Origin: Harmothoe impar
Lineage: Eukaryota; Annelida; Polychaeta; Phyllodocida; Polynoidae
DNA: 64,000 nucleotides
Direction: 5' to 3'
Assembly: GCA_947462335.1 (NCBI GenBank)
Contig: OX381708.1
Span: 41,853,377 to 41,917,376 of the forward strand
Numbering within the stretch: position 1 is the stretch's first letter; every line of letters starts with the position of its first letter. Shown piece by piece: positions 25,801-38,584 of this stretch. Position numbers and translations under genes: made by a program. A model generated the notes under the pieces. It saw only the letters and a program-made list of their open reading frames with translations, was not told the DNA's origin and searched no databases.

Positions 25801-27461
25801 TCGTCCACGTGCTCTAGGCTTGTCGTACAGGTATCTTCAATTGCCCCTGGGGTCTTGCATAGGACAGGTACACCCTCTCCATCCCCACCCGCACACCTTT
25901 AGGGGGGAACACCAGGTCATCAGCTGGAATACATGCATACATCTACCAAAGACTGGACTCTTTTTAAAACGTATAGCCGATAGCACAAGTTGGCCGCTAT
26001 CTCTATCATTACCACAACCAAAGGAAGTCAGCGGAGATTGAACGTTTTATACTGAATCGGGATCATGTATCCTTAATAATTAGTCATTTTAAACCATATA
26101 TTGAGAGATAGCTTGACAACACAGAAGCCTACTTAACGTGTCTATGTCCTTGGGAGGGACTTACACACGGATGACATCGGATGACATCGGCTGTATATTC
26201 ATCCCAGTCCTCCTGGTATAGCACATAGTAGCGCCAAGGAAATCAATTGTACATAAACAGAGACAACGATTGCTGCAAAGAAAAAGTGACATGACTGCAG
26301 GTACGTACGTGATAGGAGTATTAAAATTCAGAGGAAGCCATTGGCGTTTTAACACTATCAAAAAGACTATGAAGTGTCACTTTCTTTGCATGGTCTCACT
26401 TCTAGTGTCTTCTGTCAGGTATATATAGCTACATGTATGCATTTATAAATGATCTACATGTAGGTGTAAATATGACTTCCGAGTTCAAGGAGTTACATCA
26501 TGAAAATAGGGCAATTATATGTGTTAAAATGTGAGATCTATGGCGGCAAAGCACCTAATAATGCATTGTGAATATCCTTTTATTACTTGTTCTATTTTTG
26601 ATGTGCTACTTGGGGAGGTATTTTGAGTAGTCACGTGGATGAGTGTTTTGTGTAACTACGTACGTCACAACATTAATATAATGTGCTAGACTTTTTAAAA
26701 TAGGTTTATTGACACATCTCATGTGAATTACATGCTCCTCCGAGGATGTCATAAGGAAATTATATACATGAATAATTATACAAGTATACCCTACACAGAA
26801 AAAATCCAGAGTCGGCAAACCTGGCACTGCCTTGTCAATTTGACAAGGAGAGGGGCTGGCAAGCAAATCCTTCAGTAAGAAGACCCATCTATCGCTACCT
26901 GGCATATGCCAGCCCTAAACCTGTCTAGAAGTGATTCACCATTCTCCCTGCAGGTGGCCATTACCTAGCATAAATATGTACCCTTGGGAACAAATTGATT
27001 AATTCCTATGTTGATATAATAGTGTGTATTACAATACATATATGTTAATATGGAGGATTATGTGAAGTATCTAGGGAAAAAGTAAGATAATGTAAAGAAT
27101 GCATACTTCTGACAACATTTAAAAAATAGAGCACATGTGTAGAAGGAAGACACCTCTTTTGTGTCTTTCACCAGGGCACAAGTAGGTGCATGCACCTTAT
27201 ATTGGTATTATACACACACAAGCCTACAGTCCATTGCTGGAGAGTAGCCTATTCTCAGTAAAGACTTGGTGATACATTATGTGAATCCTTGGTGGCACTA
27301 GTGTATTAAATTTCACTTCTATATGTGGTTATGTATTTAAACAAATTGATAAAATAATCTTGTCATCTGGAACCAGACCAAACTCATACATTTGAAACCC
27401 TAGACCTACCACCATTATGCAATGATGAGCCCCAGCTGTGGCTATTCTAGGCCTGCATCAA

Positions 27462-27642
27462 CTATCCTAGTTTGACGACCTTGACAAGTCTAGGGTTGTC
27501 TTGTGGGATGGTAACCTGGCAGGTTGTCAATTTGACGAGTTGAAGCTAGTTGATTCTATGCTGTTCACTTAGAAGACCCTAGGGTCGTCCTGTAAGACGA
27601 CCTTACAGACTCCAGAGCTGTCCAGAGTTTTTCAGTGTATGA
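27462..27642 (-). mobile_element. Relative of the 4.9-kb MITE
   Basis: Read on the - strand it starts TACACTGAAAAACTCTGGAC and contains CAGGTTACCATCCCACAA (27501-27518). That is an exact 18-base match to 4996-5013 inside the 4.9-kb element. Its termini (CACTGAAAAA) also match. It is internally rich in GTCGTC/GACGAC palindromes. Confidence 0.6.
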
Positions 27643-27984
27643 GTGTTATGCATGTGTCATTTTTGGATTAAACAAATATCATAGTTCATTGTATAAGTCA
27701 CTTTGGATCTCACAAATGGTCCTTAGATTCCATAGCCGAGTAGGCTGGTCCAATTCATGTTTAACTGTTCCGTCGATCAGTATCACTTGTATACACACTA
27801 ATAGAGTGTATTTTCTTGTTCAAAGGTGAATTTCATATTTCGAATCATAGCAACAAAAGTACAATAATTGCCTATAAGATCATGAGTCTTTTTTTTTATG
27901 ATTCTATAAAATCTATCCGAAACAGAATGAAGACAAAACAACTTTATAAGTGCATCTATATGACTATGTAATTATGGTACTTTA

Positions 27985-28165
27985 ATGGCACAATAAACAG
28001 CATAGTCTCTCTCATGCAAGTCCAGAAATTAGATATTAAATATATCAAGTCTGCACGTAGTCCGTCTCCCATTTCGGTCAAAATGATATCATCCCATGGT
28101 CAGAGGCATATTCCAAAGGGGCAAAGCATCTGACACTTTCTTTGTAGCCATTTGATTCCAAACCT
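27985..28165 (+). repeat. Dispersed duplicate, copy 1 (upstream of PRDM1)
   Basis: It aligns in the same orientation with 33740-33915. Shared blocks are CTCTCATGCAAGTCC, ATATTAAAT, GGTCAA-ATGA-ATCATCCCA-GGTCAG and CACTTTCT-TGTAGCCATT. Similarity is clear but diverged, roughly 70% by eye. No transposon ends are visible. Confidence 0.65.
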
Positions 28166-30526
28166 ATACTTATTCCTCCATAATCTATAATCATGCGTCT
28201 TATTGTGATTTTTTTAAATCTAACCAAATGAGAATTAAGAACGTTTAACCGTATACATATGACTATATGGTAAGTTGATAACACTGATATATAATGTCAA
28301 CAGTTCACTATTACTGTGTTATTGCCAAGAACAAAGAAGCATACACTCAATAATTGCTCTATTCCCTTGATGGATATACACATCACCTAAATGATTAGCA
28401 AATGGTTTCAAAACACATTCCCTGACAATAACATGGATGCCCAGAGTCCCCGAATGGCGTCATCATAACATCTTAGCTAAAAACACGGCAGCTACAAACT
28501 CAGAGGGAATCAAGTACAACAGGATATTCTCCAGATCCGGGCCCCAGGTCCATGCACAACAAGGGAAGTACTCTCACATTTGAAATGTGGAATTTAGTAA
28601 AGTGGGCCAGTGGGCAAATTGAATAATATCAGCTGCGGGAAGTCCCAATTTCCTGGTTTAATCCCCAGTGTATACCTTGGTATACACTATAACAACGGGT
28701 GGTGGGGGCGGAGATGGCTCTGTTCTAAGTAATGAGGCTCAGGAGAGGAGGGCAGGACAGGCAGGTGTAATGGGTGTCCATGTGTCTCTGTGGGGTCTGT
28801 GTGTGTGTCTCGCTTCCCCCATTCAATATCCATCTTCCATGCTATATAGACGATTCTCTATTATAAGGCATACTGGTATACTAGTATATCTTACCGTATT
28901 CTCTGTCTCTGTTTAATAGTATCTATACAATTATATCTGTCTCACCGTCTCTCCCTACTTCGCTCTCTCTCTCCTTCCGCTTATCTCCTTCTCTTCTCTG
29001 TCTCCGTCGCTCTGTCACTTTCATTCTGGTTCTTTCTAGTGACAGGTTCCTCTCTACTGTACATAGATCTTGCTCAAATCAAAAAAAAAAAAAAAATTAA
29101 CAACCCCCCCCCCCCCTTCCATAGGACCCCTTTTACCCTACCCCCCCCCCCTGCCCCGAGGTCCTTCCCCCGCCGGGGGATAGCCACTAAGACAAAGCCA
29201 CCATACGTTCCAGGTGCACTTCTGACCGGCCTCACCTGCCCAGACTATCTAATTCCGGTGTAACACGTCACATCTCTGTTCTGTTAATAGCTTGTAAGTG
29301 TTAATGGCAAGCTAACTATCTGGGACTACTTCGAGGAGAGGTTCAGAGAAGAGGCGGATGGGGACTGAAATTAGAGGAATGCATATGTTTCGAAGAGTAT
29401 GATGCAGAGAAAGGGAGGGTAGGTCCATGTGCATCTCTATGGCCTATGTGGATCATAGCTATATTGCAGCACAATTGGCGTTATTTATTCTAGAACTTTG
29501 TCACCTCTCCACCCGTTCTGAAAACCCTGCATGGAACCGGCAAATGCAAGGGGCCTCATGCATATTAAGAGATATCGTCCATATGTCCATTAAAATTATA
29601 CGGAAACATGTCCAAAACGACCCCAAAACGACACATAAAGTTCTACGGAGGAGGGGGATGATGAGTTGGGGAGGGGGCGGCGGCTCAGTGATTTGTGTCC
29701 CCGGGACTGGGCGCTTTGCCTCCCGATGACGCCGTCGCGTCTGCCCGGTCTCCCATGCAGTCCAGCCCCCCTCCACATATTCAGCCAAAGAAAGTTATCT
29801 GCTGATAAGGAGAGCATGCATGGATAGTACTGTGGGTGAAGATAACGGCAGCTGTAGACATAAGAAGGTGTCTGTATGAAAGCTTAAGCCGCTGTACTGT
29901 CTGGGAATACAGCAACTGTTACTGGGAGCCTCATCGGGGGGGGGGGGGATTATGCGTGATATTGACCAATATACTGATACACGTGAGTCTATAATAAAGC
30001 TTGTGCCTCACACACACAGGCAGAGGTAGGATTATGATTTTGAGCAAATATGAACACTTTTAGATGAGGGATTAACTATAGGATTACTTAGGGTTATTTG
30101 GTGGTAATCGTAGTCTAATCAACATGGACCCTATACTCCCAGCTGAAATGCGTCTTATTTGTATGATATAAAGGGGCTAGCAAATTATGAAAGGCTGTCT
30201 AGTACTTTGGGGTTTCTGTATGTTCTGTGAGTGAGGCCCAAGCGGTTTCTCGTCATTTCTCATTCAAAGAAAAACACACAAAGATATCTACCTCCCAAGT
30301 ATACCTCAACTTAATTAACCATGTAAATAGAAACCGGAAAGCGACCTTTCTTCTGGCCCAGCTAGGATACCCTTTACATATTAGGACACATTAAAAAACC
30401 TCATAATTAACACGTGCTGGTTTATTAGTAAGACATGCCCTAGGACACTGTAATATACCAGGATAAATAAAAGAAATGCCAACGTCAACTTCAACTTCAA
30501 CCCTAATGAAATACCAGCTACACCCT

Positions 30527-30633
30527 CAGAAAAGTGAGAGTCCTTGTCCCTAAAACTACCTTCACCTGAGAGTCAGGCAGTGCCTGACCCTCAGGTGAGG
30601 GTAGTTTTAGCGACAATGACTCTCACTTTTCTG
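30527..30633. mobile_element. Near-perfect hairpin element, ~107 bp
   Basis: Arms from CAGAAAAGTGAGAGTC fold back around the core TCAGGCAGTGCCTGA (centre 30580). There are only a few mismatches over 53 bases per arm. Confidence 0.8.
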
Positions 30634-30943
30634 TGTGTGTAGATGTTTCCCTTTTATAGCAGGAACAGTCATGTTGAGACGTTTGAAATTTTCTCCAATG
30701 TGGACGTCACTGTGGTTCCCAGTTTGTACATGTTTATTTATCCGTATCATTGACTACCATTGCTGCAATTATACGGACCAATGCAGGACCAAAATACACT
30801 CCGATGTATCTATACTTTGGGTACTTTCACCAATAATAAAAAAAGAAAATGACGTCAATCCAATAACACTATGGCGTTGCCACAAACATAACGTTGTTCT
30901 TATTAACAGTAAAATGACCACACATGCACGTATAGGCCTCTTA

Positions 30944-31087
30944 GGGGTGATCCATTTAGTACGTCACACCCGAGGGGGTGGGGGGTCTTGGTCCCCAATG
31001 ATAGAGGTATGGGGAAAAGCGTGACAAAGGGGTGGGGGGGTCTTGAAAATGGCCAAAATTTGCGTGACATACTTTATGAATGACCCC
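30944..31087. mobile_element. PIF/Harbinger-like MITE, 144 bp, TTA target duplication
   Basis: The direct repeat TTA at 30941-30943 and 31088-31090 flanks inverted ends GGGGTGATCCATTTAGTACG and, on the opposite strand, GGGGTCATTCATAAAGTATG; both run into GTCAC. A 3-bp TTA duplication with G-rich ends fits PIF/Harbinger. Confidence 0.7.
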
Positions 31088-31296
31088 TTAACGTTATTCA
31101 GGATGGGCAAGCTATATCATACTCTAATTGTATAAAGTATGCCATACTAAGCCTATTATATGACTCAGTTAACCTCAGGGCAATCAAACATCTTCAAGTA
31201 TAAACGTGTCTAGTTCTATGCATCTATATGATTTTACCCATGTCTCCCCTTGTATATCTAGATGCTATATTGATATGCCACCATGATGCAATCCAA

Positions 31297-31790
31297 TATA
31301 CACTGTAAAACATGTGTTTAATAATAAACTCTGAATAACCTAAACACGTTTAAACTCATCAAACACGCCTCTTTAGGTATTGAGCACTACACACACAGAA
31401 AAGTGAGAGTCATTGTCGCTAAAACTACCCTCACCTGAGGATCAGTACTCTGCTGGTTGCTAGAGACACTCATTCTGTGGAAAACCAAACACCATACCAG
31501 GTCATAGAACTAACCAATTTTACAGACTCACACACAGAAAAGTCAGCGTCGTTGTCGCTAAAACTACCCTCACCTGAAAGTCAGGCAGTGCCTGACTTTC
31601 AGGTGAGGGTGGTTGAGGGTGCTCAAAACACAATGAATATAATCTAAACATGTTTTATCTAAATATGTTTATAAATGAAACATGTTTAGAAGAAGAAAGG
31701 TGTTTAGACATGTGGGACAGGAAAATGTGTAGAAAAGTGTCTAGCCCTAACAAATCGCATTAATTTTACTCACTAAACACTGTTTTAAGT
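31297..31790. mobile_element. Nested MITE: outer inverted repeats interrupted by two hairpin-family copies
   Basis: The outer arms resemble each other inverted: CACTGTAAAACATGTGTTTA on the left, and on the opposite strand of the right end ACTTAAAACAGTGTTTAG. Both are rich in AACATGTTTA. Near the centre, TTGAGCAC and GTGCTCAA bracket an insert with a half copy (31390-31442) and a nearly full copy (31529-31613) of the hairpin seen at 30.53 kb. Confidence 0.5.
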
Positions 31791-32362
31791 ACACATTGCT
31801 CAGAGTACATGTACTAGAATGTATTCATCTGGAACCGTCATGGGTGATTACACGGCCTTAGGGTTTACTGATTGGTATATTGTACTATATTCACCCTAGT
31901 GAGGAAGATAATGTATTGGTTTTTGGTAATATCCAGATTGGGCAAATACCATTAGAATACATGTATAGTGGTGTGGGGGAGATTGTGGATTCTGACTAAA
32001 AATTGGAATCCATCAAACTGCAAGAGGATGTTTTGTGTAATCCCTTGTTTTATGTAATCACTTTTCCCTTTTTAACTAATGTGCATATCACCCAGATTCG
32101 TCGCACACCAAGCCCACTTAGCCAATGATGTTAGTTGAAAATGTTACATCAACCTATGAAAAGCCCTATACAGTTCTGACAAATTTAAGACAAAATGCAA
32201 TCATGTCAGCAAAAGAAGGCTCCATCACGTTAATATATTTCATAGAAGTTCCAGGCGTTGATTATTCCAACATTCCATACATATACCTATACCACTCATG
32301 TTTCATTAAAGCGCATACCCAGACGACATTTGACTAATTGGCGCGCCTTGTTCTGTTCACAG

Positions 32363-32532
32363 ACGGTATGGAGGACAGTAACTGGGACCTGAAGAGGGTG
32401 GAGGAGGAGGAGTATGACCGGCACGCCACCTACTTCGTGCCGGACCGTCCTGTCCCGGAGTCGGTCACCAACAGGGCCCAGGCCTCCCTCCCCCGTAACC
32501 TGAGGCTGCAGCCTTCCCACACACTACCAGAG
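32363..32532 (+). CDS. PRDM1: PRDM1 exon A: start codon and beginning of the PR domain
   Basis: The exon opens after a pyrimidine-rich acceptor (...TTCTGTTCACAG) and the ATG follows five bases later at 32368. It encodes 55 residues: an acidic N-terminus ([15 protein letters not shown]), a segment [16 protein letters not shown] matching the conserved vertebrate CTYIVNDHP region, and ASLPRNL, which opens the PR fold. It ends exactly on a codon (GAG) before GTAAGA. Because it starts with a 3' splice site, transcription begins farther upstream. Alternative inclusion of upstream in-frame codons cannot be excluded, because the exon enters with two bases of a split codon. The match to ASLPRNL is strong. 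Confidence 0.93.
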
Positions 32533-35500
32533 GTAAGATGCACTTCTAATATGACATTAATACTACGTTACAACGACGTTTAAAATACCCTATGACTTTG
32601 CCAACAAAGGTTCAAGTAATGTTGAAAACACTGGGAGGTTCAATGATTTAGGATTAGGCCTACTTTATCATTGTTTACCCCCCCCCCCCTCCCCTTATAC
32701 ATGTGTACGTCGTGTACAGGGTAAGATAAATTAATAACCTAATAATTAGGAAATCACGTCAGAAGACCAGGGTTTCTGGATGACCAAGACTATCTCGTTC
32801 CTCATTAGCTCCCATTGTAGAAGGGTTGTAACGAACCACATTCTTAATTAAACCCTCACTCACCCACCTAAAGAAGTACCTACCCCGGATCCACTCATAC
32901 TGTGGATAGCAAGAGGCACACCTTAAGGCACTGAGGGGGGTGATTCGTCCACCCCCCCCCCCCTCAACCTATACAAAGGTCGATATGCTAAAGTAAGTGA
33001 ATGGCAATATATACCAATATGTATTGAATGTGTGAGAAGGGCGCCAGATGGGTCTGATGTAAGCTAGGTTTCTCTCCTCAACTCTCGGCCTTAGCCGCGT
33101 GAACACGCGATAAGATAGCAGGACAACGCACACATTATATGGCGCTTCAAGCGTCAACACGTCAGGGTATGACGTCATAAAATGACATAACGTCAACTCG
33201 AGACACACGCTGCCTTTCGCCGCTTATCATGCGTCGTAAAATGTCATAAACTTGCCCTGAATGCTCGTAGCCATTGGTTCTCTTGATAAACATTAAATGG
33301 AGACTCTCATATATGTACATATATACCTTGTGTATTGCGCATTGCATTAGCTCTAATGACATGTGTATACATAATGGATGGGCCATGTATCATATTCATG
33401 GATCAAGGGAAAGCCCAGTTCATGTGGCAACATACCAGATGACATGATATAAGGGCGCCTAAGAACATGTATAGAAAAATACTAATTCAAATACTGATGT
33501 GTGAGCCACCGGGACGTGCCAGTTTTATGAGTTTCTCTATGACGCTAGATATTGTACTCCAGCGAAAGAAATCCATTATATCAAGTCGAAATAACGTTTC
33601 TAACGCTACACAACGTTTGTCCATAATAAGGAGCCATAGAGGGACGTTGTACAATGTGTGCTTGTTTTGTTTACTGGGATTGGACCAGGCCTTCTAGTTT
33701 ATGGAATGTCTTCATAAATCACCGTGAATAACTCTATCTATGGGACAATGAACAGAGTATCCGCTCTCATGCAAGTCCTGAAGTCGGATATTAAATCGAG
33801 TATCCATGCAGTCAGCTAGCCCCTTCTCCCCTTTTGGTCAACATGACATCATCCCAGGGTCAGGGGCATTTCCAACCTTCTCACACTTTCTGTGTAGCCA
33901 TTCAACAATAAACTGTTTCTGAATTTGAATAGGGACTTTGAATAAATCTAGAAGTGAGATTGATCACATTTTCATTAGACATTATTATCATGGAGAGCAT
34001 TATACGGGCGTATGTATAGGACAGCACACATGTATAGGGCCCTTTACCATAGAATGGAAAATGAAAAGTCAAGCTTTCCTTTACATTCTGTCATGGGAGT
34101 TCAGTATGCTAATTCCCAAGGACAAAATCCCCCTAAATGATCGACCTCACTCTCAGGTCATTCTACTATAATGCAAATTCTGTGCCGTCTCTTGGAACAA
34201 TATGACCACCAACTCCCATGGCAAAAACATGCTACAGTACCTTTGTGCCTATAATCGGAATCAGGGGCTCCCAGACCTCAGGTTGGCTGGATATAAAGGG
34301 AAAGGTAAGGCTCCGTATTGGTGGAGGGCATTGTCCCATAGCGCTTGGCTGTGCCCATGAATTTAATAATTTGGTACATTTAGGCTAGTGATACCCAAGC
34401 TGAAGAATCGTGCCAGGTCTCACTGAACCGAATTTGATCATTCCCATACATGAAGAACCTGCCAATTTGCTGACCTTAAGAAACACAGAGAGCAATAACA
34501 TCAAAACCAAGGCTATTTGTCATTCCTAAACACCATTCAATGGATGCCAAACATAAAATAGAGGCGTAAGTATAGGCCGTAAATAAGGCCCATATTAATT
34601 TCTGGGCCGGTCGGTGGTCCACTTTCAGACTAATAGTGGTTGGACAAGGACCTGCATTTTATTATATGCAAAATGTCTACTGAAGTTAAATTGCTGGGAT
34701 CTGTATAATTTTGAATCTCACCTGAGGTACCCCCATTGGCCGGCAAATGACCACATAATATAGGGCCTATATATTTATGTAATACAAACAAAACAGCATT
34801 CTCTTCAGAAGAAGACCGTAGTGATGAATTAATATGTTATGATGCTATAGTCGCCTTGAATAACCTTATGTTATGAGTAATACAGTATACCCCTCCCCTC
34901 CATCAACCCTTCACCTCACTATTAAACCAGCCTTTATCATTTTCAGAGATCTTCCTTGGCATCAAAATGAATCTGATCAAATGTTTCATATTTCCCCATG
35001 TGAATGTCAAGTAGGCAACCCTACCGACACAGTATTTGTTGTATTCGGCTCTGGGTTCATGTCTTTAGAAAAAGTTAATTTCTAGGACACGTAGACCGAT
35101 ATCCAGTAGATCTTCCCAAGCACTAATGAACAAAATAACATTGGCATTTTGAACTTGTAATCCGACCAGTTAATTACCACATGGGCAGCTGCTTATACAT
35201 GTGTACAGCCCAAACCAGTCCAGACAAGTAAAACCTCCAGATTTATAGTTACTTGTTCGTAGAAATTACCCTATTATTAAGGTATAATAAATGGAATCCG
35301 AGAGTAATATGCCTAATACCTTTACCACTGGGGCCATGATCCCGGCAAACTTTATGTAACATTTTATTGGGGTATGGTCAGGTGTGGTGAAAAGCCAAGC
35401 CATGGAGGCACCAGAGGGGGGATTATGTCATATTGGGCTATCGTTTATAGCCGGTACCTGGCGTCAAGTTTGCTCTCTCCTTGACAGAGCAGGTAACCAG

Positions 35501-38500
35501 CGAAGCACCCATGAAAATGGATATTTATGAAAGTTTACCTGAGATAAGGGAGGGCCAGTGTTAGGTGGTGGGTTATGTAAGAGGGCAGGAGGGCTGAGAG
35601 CGGAGGTGTAAGGGTGGGTTTTATTATATGTGCATGGATACCAGCCCTGGAGTGGTTGCCTGAAGATAAGGCCCCTCTCTGGGCGAAAGGTGCCACAGGC
35701 CTGCTCCAGTGCCTGTAGCATAGGGCTCATATCAGGATGTGTTATCTATCCTACAGTGAAGGGGAGGTGTGTGTATTGGAGGGGCGGGGTATATTGGTGT
35801 TCTATCACTGGGATTCATGTAGGCCCTAGGTTGAATTGGCAAAATAACGTAGACAGATTTAATCTGCCCATTAGAATATAGCATTCAATTGCATATGAAC
35901 AAAGGTAAAACTTTTGCAACAAAACATTCTTGTCATTTCTTTTCAAACAAATTTCTTATGTAATCATGTACATATTGGGAGAGCAAAAGCAAGATGTCCC
36001 TCACAAGAGCATTTCCAATAGTCTTTTATAGGTTGCTTTATACAATGTACCTCTCGCTCCCCTTCCTTAATTTGCCACTGACACGTTCTCGTTCCCCACA
36101 ACAAGTCATTCAAGATGTATAGATGCACAATACATTTATCTTTCCCAACCCCAATAGACCTGTATGGACCCACATTCTAACCTTGGCACATTTGTCCCTC
36201 ATGGCACCAGCCTGCTGCTAAAGCATCGGTAATTACACATAGCAGTAATACATTTTCCTTTTGTATAAAACCCAGGGAATAGATACTATCACAACACTAC
36301 TCTCACATTTGTTCCCACATCTGCTCAAAAGCTTTTCTCCGGTTGTAACAATACCCTGGTATAAATATAGAGGAATGTGAGGTTCAATGTATCTGGGTGA
36401 TTGAAGCACCATATGTTGGTGGAAGAGGGAACCAAATGGAGACAGTATTGGGAACCTGCTGCGGCGTCACATACGGGGGACAAAATGGCGGTGTTCAGGT
36501 GGTGAGCAATGGCGGTGCATTTGACAGGCGGTTGTTATCAGACTGACAGTGTCACTGACATTGGCAGTGTCATGGCCACTTGGCACATTTATAGTGTATA
36601 ATGTCATTAAATGGACTGTCAGAAACAGAGATAAAGTATACTTTCCACGATTATAATAACGTTATAGTAAACTGTAGATTATTCATTTATTGTATAACAC
36701 AAATCCTAACCTTCTGGAATCCATGACCGTTGCTGTATTACATTATGATTATTCCTTAATAAAACAATTACAATCCAAACTTGATCTTAAGTATGGTGCA
36801 ACAGGAGACTCGAAACTATCGATACATCTTTGTATTTTATTGGGTTAATCAAATGATACCTTTCAGTGAAAAGTGTGATCAAGGGTTAAGCACTAGTAGT
36901 ACTTATCGTGAGTTTTTTACAAGTCCATGGTAAGAAAATATATAGAGATAAAATATAAATTCTGAATATGACATTTTAGAAGCATTTTATAGTACCCTTG
37001 TCAGTGGGAATGCATTGTAGCGCTTTAACATATATGTCTACTTTCTACATTGTGTGAAAGTCCAATCAATATCGGAATAGATATTGCCAGTTTACAGAGC
37101 AATTGAGAGCATTTAATTAACTTAAGATCACAATTTGATAGTACAAGTAACAACAAAAGGGGTAAAAGTTGTCCAACTGTCCCTTGTCGAAAGTATCATG
37201 CTTCGGGGGGGGGGGGGGGGTAGTAATACACATACATTGTATAGGGATAGCTAGGCTAGTAGGGGTGGGGTAGGGGGGTAAGGATGGGGTGTGGGAGATG
37301 GTATCTCCAAAACCTGATCTACAAATTTATGTGCAAAAAATTGACTTGTGGGTGTTTGAAAAGCCAGGTGGGAAAACGATGTGTTTACAAAAACCAACAG
37401 GTCGGAAACGCTAAACCATTTAGTACTAAAACTGGGGGACCTATCTCCCCTCTGACACCCTTCAGCCATTTTTATGCTCCTGTGAGCGTTGGACTGGGGG
37501 GAAACCACCCGGAAAGGAGATGTCATACATAGCCACTGGTCTGGGGCGGGGTGAAAATAGGCGTCAAATCATTTGGTCGTACGCTAAAGTTGAAAATTGA
37601 AATAAAAAAACGTGCCACTCCCCTATCCTTTCTATTATTATTTTCAAACGAATACAGAAAAAGATCAGCCCTGCTGTGCTGCACATGACTGGAGGTGAAT
37701 ACAGGTAGCAGATGCTGCAGTGTTAACCCTTTAAGGGCCGCAGATTATTTTATACATGCCCTTTGTCGCCACGATACATGAACGCAGCATGGCGAGTGTA
37801 CTCGTACATCGGAAGTCCGTAAAACACATATATGGTCGACATGATGCGTAAATGCAGCTCTGGTGGGTAGTTCGCCAGGGGTACATTCATGCACCATGAC
37901 GAAAAAAAATGCATACCGTATCGTACCACTATGCTGTACTTAGAGGGTTAAACAGTGGACGCGCTCGCGACACCACTCGTTTTTTGCTTGTACATGAATG
38001 TGATATACACACCCCGATACTTACCATCTCGGCTCTCACTATTGGTGTCAATGACTGGTTTCAAATGCACTTTACCTGGTAATGAAAAAAGTTAGCCTCA
38101 TGCTTATGGGATTGGAAACAAGGGGGCTCATCCGTAAAATCACCCCAAGCCTAGTGTGTATAAATGGTTGAATGTGGGAGACAGGGGAGGGGTTGGGGGA
38201 GGGATGGTTTATTGTAATAGTTAGAAGACATTCTGTTTCACACCTGTTTAGGTGTATACGTGATGGGCCTTAGGGAGGAGGGGGTGATATAGGAACTGGG
38301 GGTTTGCGGGGAAGGTCAGAGAAAGGTAGTGGAAGGGAAGGAAGACTGTACTTCGAAGGACAGGAAAAGCAGGGCAGGGGAATCAGAAGACATTTGATAT
38401 CAGCGGTGAAAAGGTAGGGAGAGTAGGTAGAGGAGGGAAGAGGAGGGAAGAGGAGTGAAGGCCACATAGGAGTGAAGGCAATAAATTCAATTTTATTTAA

Positions 38501-38584
<84 letters not shown>

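Larger units (their letters stand above)
24000..30520. other. Upstream flank of PRDM1, no coding sequence recognised
   Basis: AT-rich noncoding DNA with the candidate promoter at 25.6 kb, one MITE and one dispersed duplicate listed separately. The GC-rich spots at 29150-29180 and 29690-29770 carry no recognisable exon. Confidence 0.5.
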
